Below, one piece after another: positions 42,356-51,031 of a DNA stretch of 64,000 nt. This DNA comes from Paenibacillus pinisoli (GTDB lineage: Bacteria > Bacillota > Bacilli > Paenibacillales > Paenibacillaceae), in assembly GCF_003605435.1 (NCBI RefSeq), contig NZ_QXQB01000005.1, forward strand, positions 186,001-250,000, in the 5' to 3' direction. A program made the translations under genes and the position numbers. A model generated the notes under the pieces. That model worked only from the letters and a program-made list of their open reading frames with translations. It searched no databases and was not told the DNA's origin. Each line of letters starts with the position of its first letter. The first letter of the stretch is position 1.

Positions 42356-43015
42356 TTAGTATAAAAACCGTATAAGCTCCCGAATATCCGATATTTCGCC
42401 GATCGGAACCACTTCATGTTGTTGCATTTTGATAGGATCGCCATTATAAGCTACGAAAGAAATTCCCGCTGCTTGTGAAGCTTTCCCGTCGATCCACGCA
42501 TCCCCTACTGAAATCCATTCCTCTGCGGTTGTATCGTTGAAATGCTCCAATACGTTCAAGAAACCGTTAGGGGAAGGCTTAATTCTGACCATTCTCTCTC
42601 TGCCAATAATAAGATCGAATAATGCACCAATATGATGTTCACGAAGCGCAGTCTCAGCTGCTTCTACAGCGTTGTTCGTAATGATAACCAATCTATATTG
42701 ATGATGCAATTCATTCAAAAGCTGAACGACGCCTTCCTCAAGGCTCGCTCCTTTCATACCCTCCACTTCATGCTTTTTCGCAATATCCCACATCTCGCGG
42801 ATGCGCTCTGGGCTCATGATATGGGTTGATAACGCTTCGGTTATGATCGTTGACGTCGTATGCTGGTCTAGATTCCAGCCAGGCGGCAGGAAATGAGCCT
42901 CAACCAGATAGCGGTACGTCTCCCGCTTCATCGATTGAAAATCAATGCGGGAACGAAGCAGTGTATTATCCATATCAAAAATAATGCCTTTAATTGCTAG
43001 CTTATCCTCATTCAT
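42356..43015 (-). CDS. HAD family hydrolase
   Basis: 219 residues. Motif I FDMDNTLLRS, motif II IITNNA, lysine in RMVRIKPSPNG, motif IV SVGDAWIDGKASQAAG. C1 cap in residues 20-95. Small-molecule phosphatase or phosphonatase-like; substrate unknown. Start ATG 43015 after AAGGAGATT. Upstream 43016-43258 holds no gene I can support. Confidence 0.85.
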   Translation of the reverse strand: MNEDKLAIKGIIFDMDNTLLRSRIDFQSMKRETYRYLVEAHFLPPGWNLDQHTTSTIITEALSTHIMSPERIREMWDIAKKHEVEGMKGASLEEGVVQLLNELHHQYRLVIITNNAVEAAETALREHHIGALFDLIIGRERMVRIKPSPNGFLNVLEHFNDTTAEEWISVGDAWIDGKASQAAGISFVAYNGDPIKMQQHEVVPIGEISDIRELIRFLY

Positions 43016-43258
43016 TGCGTAATCTCCTTACTATCAAAAGTGGAAAGTTTCCGCAAACTAATTGGAATCATGTCAATCTTGCGATACCAAAGTTAATCCA
43101 TTTCCTTCACAAGAGCGTATAATTTCAAATCTAGACAAGCGCCCTAACAAAAATCCAGGCAAGGACTCCCTTAACCCCATTAACAATCAGTGTAATTCTA
43201 AGATCGATCGCTGCGCTGCCAATTGCTTCTACCCGGTTAAACCTGTCCTGCTCGTTTT

Positions 43259-43825
43259 CTATTCAGCCAAATACTGATCCAGCTTACGACGAACCAGCGG
43301 CCATTCTTCCGACAGAATACTGTAAATGATGTAATCCAAATTGTGGTATTTCTTCCGAAGCACGCCTTCTTTGGTTGCGCCTAATCGTTCAATGGCTCGT
43401 TGAGACTTGATATTATCTGTCGATGTTATGATTTCAACTCGTATAACCTTAAGAGTCTCGAAGGCATGCTGGAGCATCAGGAACTTGCATTCCGTATTCA
43501 CTCTCGTTCTCCACACTGCTGATGAATACCATGTCGTGCCTATATTAAAATTTTGATGGCTTTCCGCAATCCGCAAGAATCTAGTAGAGCCAACAAACTC
43601 CCCTAGTTCCATGTCATACACCGCATAGGAGAACTGTTCTTTTCGCTCTCTCATCACTAACGCTTGTTGTACGAAAGACTGCATCTCCTCCAAAGTCTCA
43701 ATTCGATAGGGAAAATGAGCCCATATCTCAGGATCTCTTGAGCACTTATACAAAGGTACGATATGCTCTTCCTCTAATGGGACAAGCCGCACCCGCTTTC
43801 CTTCCAATTCAGCAAATGGATACAA
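43259..43825 (-). CDS. GNAT acetyltransferase, RimJ/RimL type
   Basis: 188 residues. Opens VRLVPLEEEHIVPLYKCSRDPEIW as in RimJ/RimL and contains GTTWYSSAVWRTRVNTECKFLMLQHAF (acetyl-CoA region) and SQRAIERLGATKEGVLRKKY. Such proteins acetylate N-termini or small amines. Start ATG 43825 after AGAGAGGATG. Divergent from the GyrI-like gene. Confidence 0.85.
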   Translation of the reverse strand: MYPFAELEGKRVRLVPLEEEHIVPLYKCSRDPEIWAHFPYRIETLEEMQSFVQQALVMRERKEQFSYAVYDMELGEFVGSTRFLRIAESHQNFNIGTTWYSSAVWRTRVNTECKFLMLQHAFETLKVIRVEIITSTDNIKSQRAIERLGATKEGVLRKKYHNLDYIIYSILSEEWPLVRRKLDQYLAE

Positions 43826-43968
43826 CCATAATCATCCTCTCTATGGAATAGATGCTTTAACGCTGCAAGGGTTTCCTCAAAATGGATTTTTCTAAAGAGG
43901 TAACGTATAATAGTTTTTCAATGCTTTTGTTGAGAATCGATTAATGGTCATGAAGGAGCTGAATCTCT

Positions 43969-44457
43969 ATGATGCGGGAACAACAAACGGTGGAGCGGAC
44001 TGAAACGAAGCTGGTTGGTTATCGTGTAGTCGTATCACTGAATCAAGATCTGGAAGAAGGCATAGTCGTTCAGTTGCGGGAAAAGCTATCAGCGAACCGC
44101 CCTGTCATTCCGAATCAGACGAATGAGGGCATGTATTTGGTGCAAATCTATCCGGATGGACAATGGACGCCAGATATCCCATTTACTAGTATTGTAGCAG
44201 TAGAAGTTAATGAATACGATCAGGAAATAGAACAATTTGCGAAATATACGATTCCAGCCGGAACATTCGTAGAAGTAACGCATCTTGGCCCAGAAGCCGA
44301 CATCGGTGATACGTATGATTGGATTAGCGAACAAGAGCTTAGCAGCAGCCGTTGCTTTGATTTTGAATATTGGGCACCCAAGGCTGCCTTCGATCAAGAA
44401 GACAGTACCATTCATATTTATTTGCCTCTGGAAAGCAGTGAATCAAAACCCGCATAA
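43969..44457 (+). CDS. GyrI-like effector-binding domain protein
   Basis: 162 residues, AraC effector-binding/GyrI-like fold: VERTETKLVGYRVVVSLNQD at the start, VEVNEYDQEIEQFAKYTIPAGTFVEVTHLGP in the middle, and the conserved-glutamate region CFDFEYW followed by IHIYLPLE at the end. Stand-alone domains of this kind bind cationic or lipophilic ligands. Start ATG 43969 with AAGGAGCTG upstream. A terminator overlaps its last codons. Confidence 0.75.
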   Translation: MMREQQTVERTETKLVGYRVVVSLNQDLEEGIVVQLREKLSANRPVIPNQTNEGMYLVQIYPDGQWTPDIPFTSIVAVEVNEYDQEIEQFAKYTIPAGTFVEVTHLGPEADIGDTYDWISEQELSSSRCFDFEYWAPKAAFDQEDSTIHIYLPLESSESKPA

Positions 44458-44469
44458 GTCGCGGGTTTT
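44445..44469 (+). terminator. Terminator overlapping the GyrI-like gene end
   Basis: AAAACCCGC (44445-44453) pairs with GCGGGTTTT (44461-44469), 7-base loop; the final codons AAA CCC GCA and the TAA are inside the hairpin. It gives a leaderless 3' end. Confidence 0.75.
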
Positions 44470-44531
44470 CTTATTTCACTTTTAGCAATTAAAAAGGTGA
44501 GAGAAGTTTTCTTCTCCCACCACTCTAATCA

Positions 44532-45038
44532 TTAATGGATAAACGTATTTTTTACACGAATTGATCTGATGAAATAAGGAATCCAGATCATGCAGGTAAA
44601 TATCCCTCTGACGATTTCCTTGATGTAATTGAAACTATCCAGTTCACGCGCAATAGGAATTTGCATAAAGAGGATGTAATCAATAAGGACGAACAATACG
44701 CTGACTACAAAATAAAAGATCATCAGACGCGGCAATATCTTTTTCTTGCTATAGAAACATACTAATATGAAAATAGAAAATGCAAATAACAATAGATTGT
44801 AAATAAGCTCAAACAGGATAAGCGGTTGCCACAGGGCATGGTATATAATCGAGCTTTTGTCGGTGAAGAGCTCCCATGATCCGTCTCCAAAAATGCTTAA
44901 AATGCTTATCAGTTTGAGCATTAACAAAAACATAGTACTATAGAGGCCAATCTGAACAAGTACCAGCCACCCCCCTAGTCCTGAAATTAATTGCGGGTAA
45001 GGCTGAGTGTTTGGTGTGGCCTGCGTTTGCGATTCCAT
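44532..45038 (-). CDS. DUF2569 membrane protein
   Basis: 168 residues, four membrane helices, with the family opening GLGGWLVLVQIGLY near residue 20 and a KKKILPRLMIFYF segment between helices three and four. A close paralogue follows upstream at 45191. Start ATG 45038. Inner-membrane protein of unknown function; the family includes YdgK of E. coli. Confidence 0.75.
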   Translation of the reverse strand: MESQTQATPNTQPYPQLISGLGGWLVLVQIGLYSTMFLLMLKLISILSIFGDGSWELFTDKSSIIYHALWQPLILFELIYNLLLFAFSIFILVCFYSKKKILPRLMIFYFVVSVLFVLIDYILFMQIPIARELDSFNYIKEIVRGIFTCMIWIPYFIRSIRVKNTFIH

Positions 45039-45190
45039 TGATACACGTCCCTTTGTCAGTTATAAGTGTGAGTTATTTCGGCTTTCTCAACAAACCCTTT
45101 CCAGGTTTGTTTTTCGTCACCCAAATATACCCTATAATCACTTATCGTCACATCAAAGGAATTTATTAAGATAATGTATCTATTGTATCG

Positions 45191-45685
45191 TCAATAAATA
45201 AATGTATTCTGAACGCGATATGATCTTTTGAAATAAAGCACAACGACCAAACATTCAACGATCGAGGCAACTATCCACCATGCTTCGTTACCCAGTACCT
45301 CTTGTGCAAGCGGAATTTGTGCTACAAGGATTAGAAATATAAAACCGTTCAACAAGCCAACTAAAAAGAAGATGATCATCAAACGAGGTAAAAATGATCT
45401 CTTGCTATAAAAAAAGACTAGGATGAATATCAAAAAAATAATTTCAAAAATACTTACTGCAAAGAAAAACCACATAGCTGGCTTCCACATGGGATGATAC
45501 ATGATAGAACCTTTTTCTACCAGAAAACTCCATGCTTCATTTCCAAACATGCTTACTGATCTTATTATACTTTCAATTAACTCTATTAGATTATAATAGA
45601 GAACAATTTGCATGAGTATTAACCAGCCTCCCAACCCTGAGACATAGAGGCGCAATGGTTTGTACTTTTGCGTTGATTGCTGCAT
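45191..45685 (-). CDS. DUF2569 membrane protein, paralogue
   Basis: 164 residues, four helices. Shares with the 44532 protein the opening GLGGWLILMQIVLYY, the segment SFLPRLMIIFFLV, the QIPLAQE loop and the ending RVQNTFI. Tandem duplication is the simplest reading. The gap between the two genes (152 bases) holds no other gene. Start ATG 45685. Confidence 0.75.
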   Translation of the reverse strand: MQQSTQKYKPLRLYVSGLGGWLILMQIVLYYNLIELIESIIRSVSMFGNEAWSFLVEKGSIMYHPMWKPAMWFFFAVSIFEIIFLIFILVFFYSKRSFLPRLMIIFFLVGLLNGFIFLILVAQIPLAQEVLGNEAWWIVASIVECLVVVLYFKRSYRVQNTFIY

Positions 45686-45739
45686 ATTCAGAAATACACA
45701 TCCCTTTATTAGTTTAAGGTTGAATACAATATGAACCGC

Positions 45740-46244
45740 TCATTTCATTAATGCTCTTCCCGTTCGGATGGAGTATGCATAGTCCTCCCTGCCATGGCTT
45801 AGCGCGAGTTGACTGGCAGCGTCCCAGTCATAAGAGACCGATACATGCTCGATTTGCCATAACGGCTGGTCTGGCATACGATTCATAATTACGTATTCCG
45901 CAAGTGGTGTAAGCGACTCCATAACATGCGGATGCGGCCACTCATCATCATAGGCAGGCAAGCCGACGCTTCCCGCATTAATAATATGTTTTCCGCAAGG
46001 CAAATATATGGATCTGTATACGTGGCTATGCCCGCACAAAATATAGGTTTGGGGAATATCTTCAAGCTCAAGCGATAACTGCTCCGCGCTTTTATACCGA
46101 ACGCCAGCCTCGCTGACCTCTTCTAACATGACTATCTCCAAGATTAATAATTTGATTAATGCCTCTGCGCTCCATATCTGACAATACAGCCTCCAATGCC
46201 AAATGATTGCTATGAATATCAGAGATAACCGCTATTGATTCCAT
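45740..46244 (-). pseudogene. Metallophosphoesterase with internal deletion and frame change
   Basis: The N-terminus (ATG 46242-46244) reads MESIAVISDIHSNHLALEAV and continues to INQIINLGDS, the first two metal motifs. Right there the frame ends within about 12 codons (TAA near 46090), and a second frame from the same place goes on with LEEVSEAGVRYKSAEQLSLEL, ILCGHSHVYRSIYLPCGKHI and INAGSVGLPAYDDEW to the normal end. The GNHD motif and perhaps 80-100 residues between are absent. Deletion plus frameshift; inactive. Confidence 0.8.
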
Positions 46245-46263
46245 AAGTTCATATCCTTCCTGA

Positions 46264-46791
46264 TTAATAAGCAATTTCCCCAACAATTGCGATAACATAA
46301 ATAGCCACAACAATAAGGGGACCTATCAGCAGACGAAAAAAACCGACTTTTTTATGGATAACAGTCAGTTTCAAATCTCGATCCCAAGTTGTCGTCTTAG
46401 CATTTCTCAGATCATGATAGCCCATCATGTTACATACAATTGTGATCAGGCTTATCCCGAGTCCCATCCCTTTCAGCCATACGATGCTGGCTCTCTTGAA
46501 CGCGATATCTCTCGAGATAGCTCCGCCATCTGCCATTTGTACTTGTATGCCCATCAATTTTTTGCCTGGTGTAGTACCGAAAGCTGCCATATAACCCCAT
46601 TCAATGAACATCCACAGGAAAACCATCAAGATCGTCACCCAACTGGATATCCACTCAAAACTTGCTTCATGCACATATTGCCATATCAAACCTATCACCA
46701 TGCTGTGCACCAAAACATCAAAATGTCTGGCCCAAAACCGGATCCAGGGTCTTTCTTTCTGTACTTCTTGTGTAATCGTCGCTGATTCCAA
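46264..46791 (-). CDS. RDD family membrane protein
   Basis: 175 residues. RDD domain with RFWARHFDVLVHSMVIGLIW at the start and FGTTPGKKLMGIQVQMADG in the middle, plus four membrane segments. RDD proteins are linked to transport or ion homeostasis. Start TTG 46789-46791 after GGAGGG is better than the farther upstream TTG. Lies before the broken phosphoesterase. Confidence 0.75.
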   Translation of the reverse strand: MESATITQEVQKERPWIRFWARHFDVLVHSMVIGLIWQYVHEASFEWISSWVTILMVFLWMFIEWGYMAAFGTTPGKKLMGIQVQMADGGAISRDIAFKRASIVWLKGMGLGISLITIVCNMMGYHDLRNAKTTTWDRDLKLTVIHKKVGFFRLLIGPLIVVAIYVIAIVGEIAY

Positions 46792-46913
46792 TTCGTACCC
46801 TCCATGAATAGGAAATACTGGAGTCAATAAAATTCCAGATATTCATATTAACATAGATATGGAAAATTGTGCTTTATTATTTTCTGCCTGACCGCTTCGT
46901 TCAGTTTCAGTGC

Positions 46914-47318
46914 TCAACCTTCAATCAGCTTATAGTATCGAATATCGCCTTTATCTGTTTCCGCTATTAAGATATCCCCGCGTTCCTTAACCTCATAAAT
47001 TTTTGTTCCTATTGGGAGTTTGCTGGCTGTACCATTCACAAATTTAGCGGGATCATCGGTTTGAAGCGAAATTCTCGACAATAACGTGTCTTTCGTCAGC
47101 TCGGTTTCATTCACCCAATCGCTGCCTGCTATGAGCACGACATGACTGTACATCATGATGTCTGCTGCCGGATTTCGCTGCAACACCATTTGTGGAGTTG
47201 GATTTCCCAATACATGTTCCTCAAATGAATGGTTCTTCCTTTCCTCCTGCTTAGCCTGATCAGATCCGCATCCAGCAAGCAATAAAGCTGTACATACAAT
47301 CAATATCCAAGCTCTCAT
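46914..47318 (-). CDS. Lipoprotein, hypothetical
   Basis: 134 residues. Signal MRAWILIVCTALLLAGCGSD with lipobox LLAGC (Cys 17). The mature domain (MMYSHVVLIAGSDWVNETEL; LPIGTKIYEVKERGDILIAE) is beta-rich. Adjacent upstream is a second lipoprotein; the two may be co-transcribed. Start ATG 47318 with GAGAGGGGTT. Function unknown. Confidence 0.7.
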   Translation of the reverse strand: MRAWILIVCTALLLAGCGSDQAKQEERKNHSFEEHVLGNPTPQMVLQRNPAADIMMYSHVVLIAGSDWVNETELTKDTLLSRISLQTDDPAKFVNGTASKLPIGTKIYEVKERGDILIAETDKGDIRYYKLIEG

Positions 47319-47345
47319 ATCTGCAACCCCTCTCCTATAAAAATG

Positions 47346-47822
47346 CTATAGATAATACCCTTCGCTCTCAGGCAACGCTTGATTAGCCTCTTTATTTCTT
47401 ACCATCTCTATAATCATACTTGTTAGACGTTTGAAGCCTCTATGCGTTTGGTTTTCATTAAACTCACCATTCCAATGGATGTTTTGCTCTTTGCCATCTA
47501 CAAGGATTTGAAAATGATAACCTGAAGCCGGAATAACATTCATGCCTTCTATTTCATTTGGATAATTCCATAATCCAATTTCATTCATTAACTCATATAC
47601 CTGCTTCATTTCCTCATCAGTTAAGCTCAGATTCGTTGTAGCAGTCCCGGCTGTCACAAGATCTTTGGTATATGTCCCTTGAACCGTATCCAGCACGTTT
47701 TTATTCATAACGCCATAGGAAAACACAAAATCAAATGAAGCCGGTTGTTCACTCTGTTTTGGTTCAGCTGGTGAACAACTGAGGAGCGACAACAACAATA
47801 AAGCGGCAAGAATTTTCATCAT
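47346..47822 (-). CDS. Lipoprotein, hypothetical
   Basis: 158 residues. Signal MMKILAALLLLSLLSCSPAE with lipobox LLSC. Mature part includes LTDEEMKQVYELMNEIGLWN and YHFQILVDGKEQNIHWNGEFNENQTHRGFKRL, an arrangement seen in several uncharacterised Bacillales lipoproteins. Start ATG 47822. The next 325 bases upstream are non-coding. Confidence 0.7.
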   Translation of the reverse strand: MMKILAALLLLSLLSCSPAEPKQSEQPASFDFVFSYGVMNKNVLDTVQGTYTKDLVTAGTATTNLSLTDEEMKQVYELMNEIGLWNYPNEIEGMNVIPASGYHFQILVDGKEQNIHWNGEFNENQTHRGFKRLTSMIIEMVRNKEANQALPESEGYYL

Positions 47823-48147
47823 TCATCTCTCCCATTCAATCATCGCGATATTCAGTAAGGACTTATTCTCTAGACGACAAAGTTAACGAAAAAGTTGTAA
47901 TGATTCCCAAAAATAAGAATACAAAAACAGCGACCCTAATGAAAGAGTACGCTGCTCCAAAGTCATATTCACTTATGGCAATTATAACTACGACTCCAGA
48001 ATCTTATTATACAAATCGCGCATGGGTAGCAGGTTGCTGGCACCACTGACTCAGAGAGAGACCGTGTTATCCGATATTGATCGTTCCAATCTTCCTTAAC
48101 AACGAACCTGCTGCTTTTGTAAATTAGCCTCTATCGAAGACTATCTG
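47823..48147. other. Intergenic region, no gene found
   Basis: No convincing frame. The only feature is a long-range inverted pair AGCAGGTT (48018-) and AACCTGCT (near 48106) with 80 bases between, reminiscent of a structured RNA but without a recognised riboswitch or T-box motif. Confidence 0.4.
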
Positions 48148-48777
48148 TTAATACAACCTTTTCTCATAGCTCTCTGTCAATCCTTCTCTAATCTTCTCCA
48201 CTGTGAAGGGCTCTGAATTAACATGCGCGGATATCATATGCGGGATAGAGGGCAGCTCACTTTGCTCCGCCCAAGTGTCTGGATTCCATGCGCCTGACCG
48301 TTTGAACGACTTTGCACAATGGATAAAAGCTTCCTCAACTCGTACGCCAATGCCGAGTAGCGGTTTTTTTCCGTTGGCTTTCATCCGTTCCAATAGTTCA
48401 TCATCCTTAATGACATACGCTTCCCCATTCACTCTAAGCGTTTCCTCTAATCCGGGAATGAGGAAATTCAGGCCGGCTCTTGGATTAGATAGAATATTTC
48501 GCATGGAATCAATCCGGCGATTTCCTGGTCGCTCTGGAATGACAATATGCCTGTGATCAATGATGTAGACGAATCCTGGCGCATCGCCGCGCGGAGATAC
48601 ATCGCAATTGCCATGAATATCAGAGGTAGCCATGAACAAAAGCGGCGACATCGCAATAAAATCCCGGCAGTGACTGTCCAGCTCCGTTATCGTCTTCCTC
48701 TGGACCACTTCACTTGGAAAACCAATCAGCTCCCGAATCTCCTCTTCCGTTGCAACGATATCTTTGAATGGATTCAT
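48148..48777 (-). CDS. PPOX-class flavin-binding protein (MSMEG_1061-like)
   Basis: 209 residues of the pyridoxamine-5-phosphate oxidase split-barrel: PLLFMATSDIHGNCDVSPRGDAPGFVYIID and VIPERPGNRRIDSMRNILSNPRAGLNFLIPG. This subgroup binds FMN or F420. C-terminal SFKRSGAWNPDTW is typical. Start ATG 48777. Cytoplasmic oxidoreductase of unknown substrate. Confidence 0.8.
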   Translation of the reverse strand: MNPFKDIVATEEEIRELIGFPSEVVQRKTITELDSHCRDFIAMSPLLFMATSDIHGNCDVSPRGDAPGFVYIIDHRHIVIPERPGNRRIDSMRNILSNPRAGLNFLIPGLEETLRVNGEAYVIKDDELLERMKANGKKPLLGIGVRVEEAFIHCAKSFKRSGAWNPDTWAEQSELPSIPHMISAHVNSEPFTVEKIREGLTESYEKRLY

Positions 48778-48800
48778 CCCTTCACAGCCTTTCTAGCTCA

Positions 48801-49157
48801 TCATACAGAAAAAAAAGCAATGATAATCATCATCAAAAAAATGAATAAAATATATTTTAACAATCTGAATTTCAATTCAAGTACATCTCGAACTTGTTCT
48901 ACCTTTGTATAATAATGAAGATTGCCAAATATTATGGTTAGCGCTATAACAACTACAACGAATAAGAATGGGTTTTCTTTTATTGACGAGAAAAATAGTG
49001 GAATGGTTATTCCGCATACAACAACAAAACTGACAACGAAATACTTTAATCGATTCAACAATACAAATCGCGCACGATTGCGAATGCCTACAACTAAGCT
49101 CCCAATGGATAAAAGAAATAGCAGACTAAGTATGATTATTGGAACTATTATTCTTAT
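48801..49157 (-). CDS. Membrane protein with uncertain (ATA?) start
   Basis: The frame encodes three hydrophobic stretches: IIVPIIILSLLFLLSIGSLV, then VVSFVVVCGITIPLFF and PFLFVVVVIALTIIF, and a last YILFIFLMMIIIAFF. A ribosome site GGAAGGGG precedes ATA 49155-49157, and no ATG, GTG or TTG occurs until TTG 49061, which lacks a site and would lose the first helix. Length 118 (ATA) or 86 (TTG) residues. Function unknown. Confidence 0.5.
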   Translation of the reverse strand: MRIIVPIIILSLLFLLSIGSLVVGIRNRARFVLLNRLKYFVVSFVVVCGITIPLFFSSIKENPFLFVVVVIALTIIFGNLHYYTKVEQVRDVLELKFRLLKYILFIFLMMIIIAFFSV

Positions 49158-49186
49158 GCAGCCCCTTCCTAATCAGTTTCTCCTAA

Positions 49187-49690
49187 CTACTCCATCACTT
49201 GAAGCACTAGCACATATTTAGAATGCGGCAAATAAACCGCGCGTATTGTACGAATTTCATAGTTGGCTATAGCATAAACACTTTTTAACTCAATAGTTTC
49301 TTGATTCTGATTTTGGATTTTAATGTCATGCCATAGGGTTTTACTTTTAGTCGTAATGGTGCTCGAATCAATATTCTTGCCTATCACAACTTTAACTTCA
49401 TTGCGTAAATAAGGACCTATATCAAAAACCACGGGAGAAAATACTGCGAAAAAAAATACAATGAGCCCTATTCCGGCGATTCCTACAATTGTTCGAATCG
49501 CTCCTCTCTTCGCTCGGTTAGTGATATGATTCAACCCCGAAGTAGTTAATAAGATTAAATATATACCCAATAATAAAATGTATATCGAAAATACGAACCA
49601 AAACCAAAAGTAGTTCAGTAAAAAAATACTGGCGATAAAAGGGGTCATAAAGATAGCTGCAAAAAAATTATTTTTAAGAAGTTTACTCAT
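49187..49690 (-). CDS. Membrane protein, hypothetical
   Basis: 167 residues. Three N-terminal helices (residues 8-25, 28-48, 68-90) then a 75-residue beta-rich external domain (VKVVIGKNIDSSTITTKSKTLW; AVYLPHSKYVLVLQV). Start ATG 49690. Seven bases downstream of the Cys-rich protein gene at 49699. No known family. Confidence 0.6.
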   Translation of the reverse strand: MSKLLKNNFFAAIFMTPFIASIFLLNYFWFWFVFSIYILLLGIYLILLTTSGLNHITNRAKRGAIRTIVGIAGIGLIVFFFAVFSPVVFDIGPYLRNEVKVVIGKNIDSSTITTKSKTLWHDIKIQNQNQETIELKSVYAIANYEIRTIRAVYLPHSKYVLVLQVME

Positions 49691-49698
49691 TCACTTTA

Positions 49699-50100
49699 TT
49701 AGCTTAAGCTGTCTACAATCCTTTTGTAATAATTCGTACCGTAATAGACAGCCAGTCCATTATTATGAAGCAACATATTTAGTTTCTCCAAGTCCTGAAT
49801 GAACGCATCGTCAGCGCTTAATATATCGGATCGCAAAAAGGAAAATGCATGATGTTCGGAGGTTATGCCTCCTTCAAAAGGATTCTGTTCAATCGACCAG
49901 ATGATGTATTGTGCTCTATGGACCACATCAACATAATACCCGCCGCAGCCGAATATCCCGCAAGTACAGGTGAACATGGAGTACTTCCCTGGACATAAAA
50001 GTGACTCGAAAAACATGTTTGCGACGAAAACCTCATCTTCATCAAATTTTCTGTCATTCACATAAACTTCGATCGAGGCGTCAACCACGGCGGCTAACAC
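49699..50100 (-). CDS. Hypothetical protein with CxCGxxGCGG motif
   Basis: 133 residues by the GTG at 50098-50100. A motif CTCGIFGCGGYYVDV near residue 45 could bind zinc through its cysteines. The frame is open upstream (NISKYKRV) but without a standard start or ribosome site. The last third is helical. No family recognised; possibly N-terminally incomplete. Confidence 0.55.
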   Translation of the reverse strand: MLAAVVDASIEVYVNDRKFDEDEVFVANMFFESLLCPGKYSMFTCTCGIFGCGGYYVDVVHRAQYIIWSIEQNPFEGGITSEHHAFSFLRSDILSADDAFIQDLEKLNMLLHNNGLAVYYGTNYYKRIVDSLS

Positions 50101-50194
50101 GCGCTTGTATTTAGATATGTTCTTTTATGTAATCCGTTGATTGATCCGAACTTTGAATGACAGTTTATCTACTGTATTCATTTCTAAAGTTCCT

Positions 50195-50536
50195 TTATGC
50201 TATGTCATCTTTAAATGGCACTCCGTCTGTTACTGATTTCATGATTTCTTCTAACTTATATACGATTTGTTGCTTATCTTTAGTGCGAAATTGATATAGA
50301 GGTGTCGACCAGTTGTTTATTTGTTGTTCTTCGTCATATGACAACTCAATTAGATTAATGGTATACATCCCTTTTGTGCGATTAGAAGGATACCAGCCTA
50401 AATCAAGAATTTTAAACCGTTTGTGATTAGATAATTGTAAAAGGTCTTCCGCTAGAATATTATCTAGTTCGAAAAATTGATTATATTCCACTCGCCAGCC
50501 AGCGGAAATCCTTAACGGCATTAACTGGTCTATCAT
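50195..50536 (-). CDS. Hypothetical protein
   Basis: 113 residues, cytoplasmic, with alternating charged and hydrophobic stretches (FKILDLGWYPSNRTKGMYTI; YKLEEIMKSVTDGVPF). It overlaps the stop of the small membrane protein upstream by four bases (ATGA), so the two are co-translated. Resembles immunity-like or accessory proteins in size only; no family assigned. Confidence 0.55.
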   Translation of the reverse strand: MIDQLMPLRISAGWRVEYNQFFELDNILAEDLLQLSNHKRFKILDLGWYPSNRTKGMYTINLIELSYDEEQQINNWSTPLYQFRTKDKQQIVYKLEEIMKSVTDGVPFKDDIA

Positions 50537-50811
50537 TCGTTATTGCCCTTATACTTTTGATACTGCTTCTCCGTTGTATTCCACGTCCATATTCCAAAGC
50601 CGACTCCTGCTACGGAGAAAATAACGAGCGAAATGATCAACGTTTGATACAGCTCTTGATTAAAGGCAATCTCTTGATGTTGGATGTATGTCCATACCGC
50701 GGTGTATAACAAGGCCATAGGAATTCCCCATCCTAATAAGCCATTAAAAATAACGTAGTTTTTCTTGCCCTTGGCACGTGTTTGCTCCCACTTTTCCCAT
50801 TTCGATTTCAT
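50533..50811 (-). CDS. Small membrane protein, hypothetical
   Basis: 92 residues. Basic N-terminus (MKSKWEKWEQTRAKGKKN), two membrane helices (FNGLLGWGIPMALLYTAVWT; LIISLVIFSVAGVGFGIW) and a Lys/Gln-rich tail. Paired by an ATGA overlap with the 50195 protein. Function unknown. Confidence 0.6.
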   Translation of the reverse strand: MKSKWEKWEQTRAKGKKNYVIFNGLLGWGIPMALLYTAVWTYIQHQEIAFNQELYQTLIISLVIFSVAGVGFGIWTWNTTEKQYQKYKGNNE

Positions 50812-51031
50812 TTGTTTGCACCATCCTCTTTATTGATTTAATAGTCAGTTAGCCTATTATACGTTTTGCTTAGTTATTTGGAAACAATAACCACCAAATT
50901 TATGTAGAAGAATTATCATTATTTATACTTTTACCTTTATTCGTATTCCATATCGCAACTTCGCAATTCAGAAGAAATGTGATGCATACGAACAGGTTAT
51001 ACTAGCTTTATACCAAGAAGAGGAGCTGTGA

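Noticed and set aside
47980..48120. T-box or riboswitch in the gap 47823-48147
   Set aside because: AGCAGGTT/AACCTGCT can pair, but no T-box sequence, riboswitch core or terminator was recognised.
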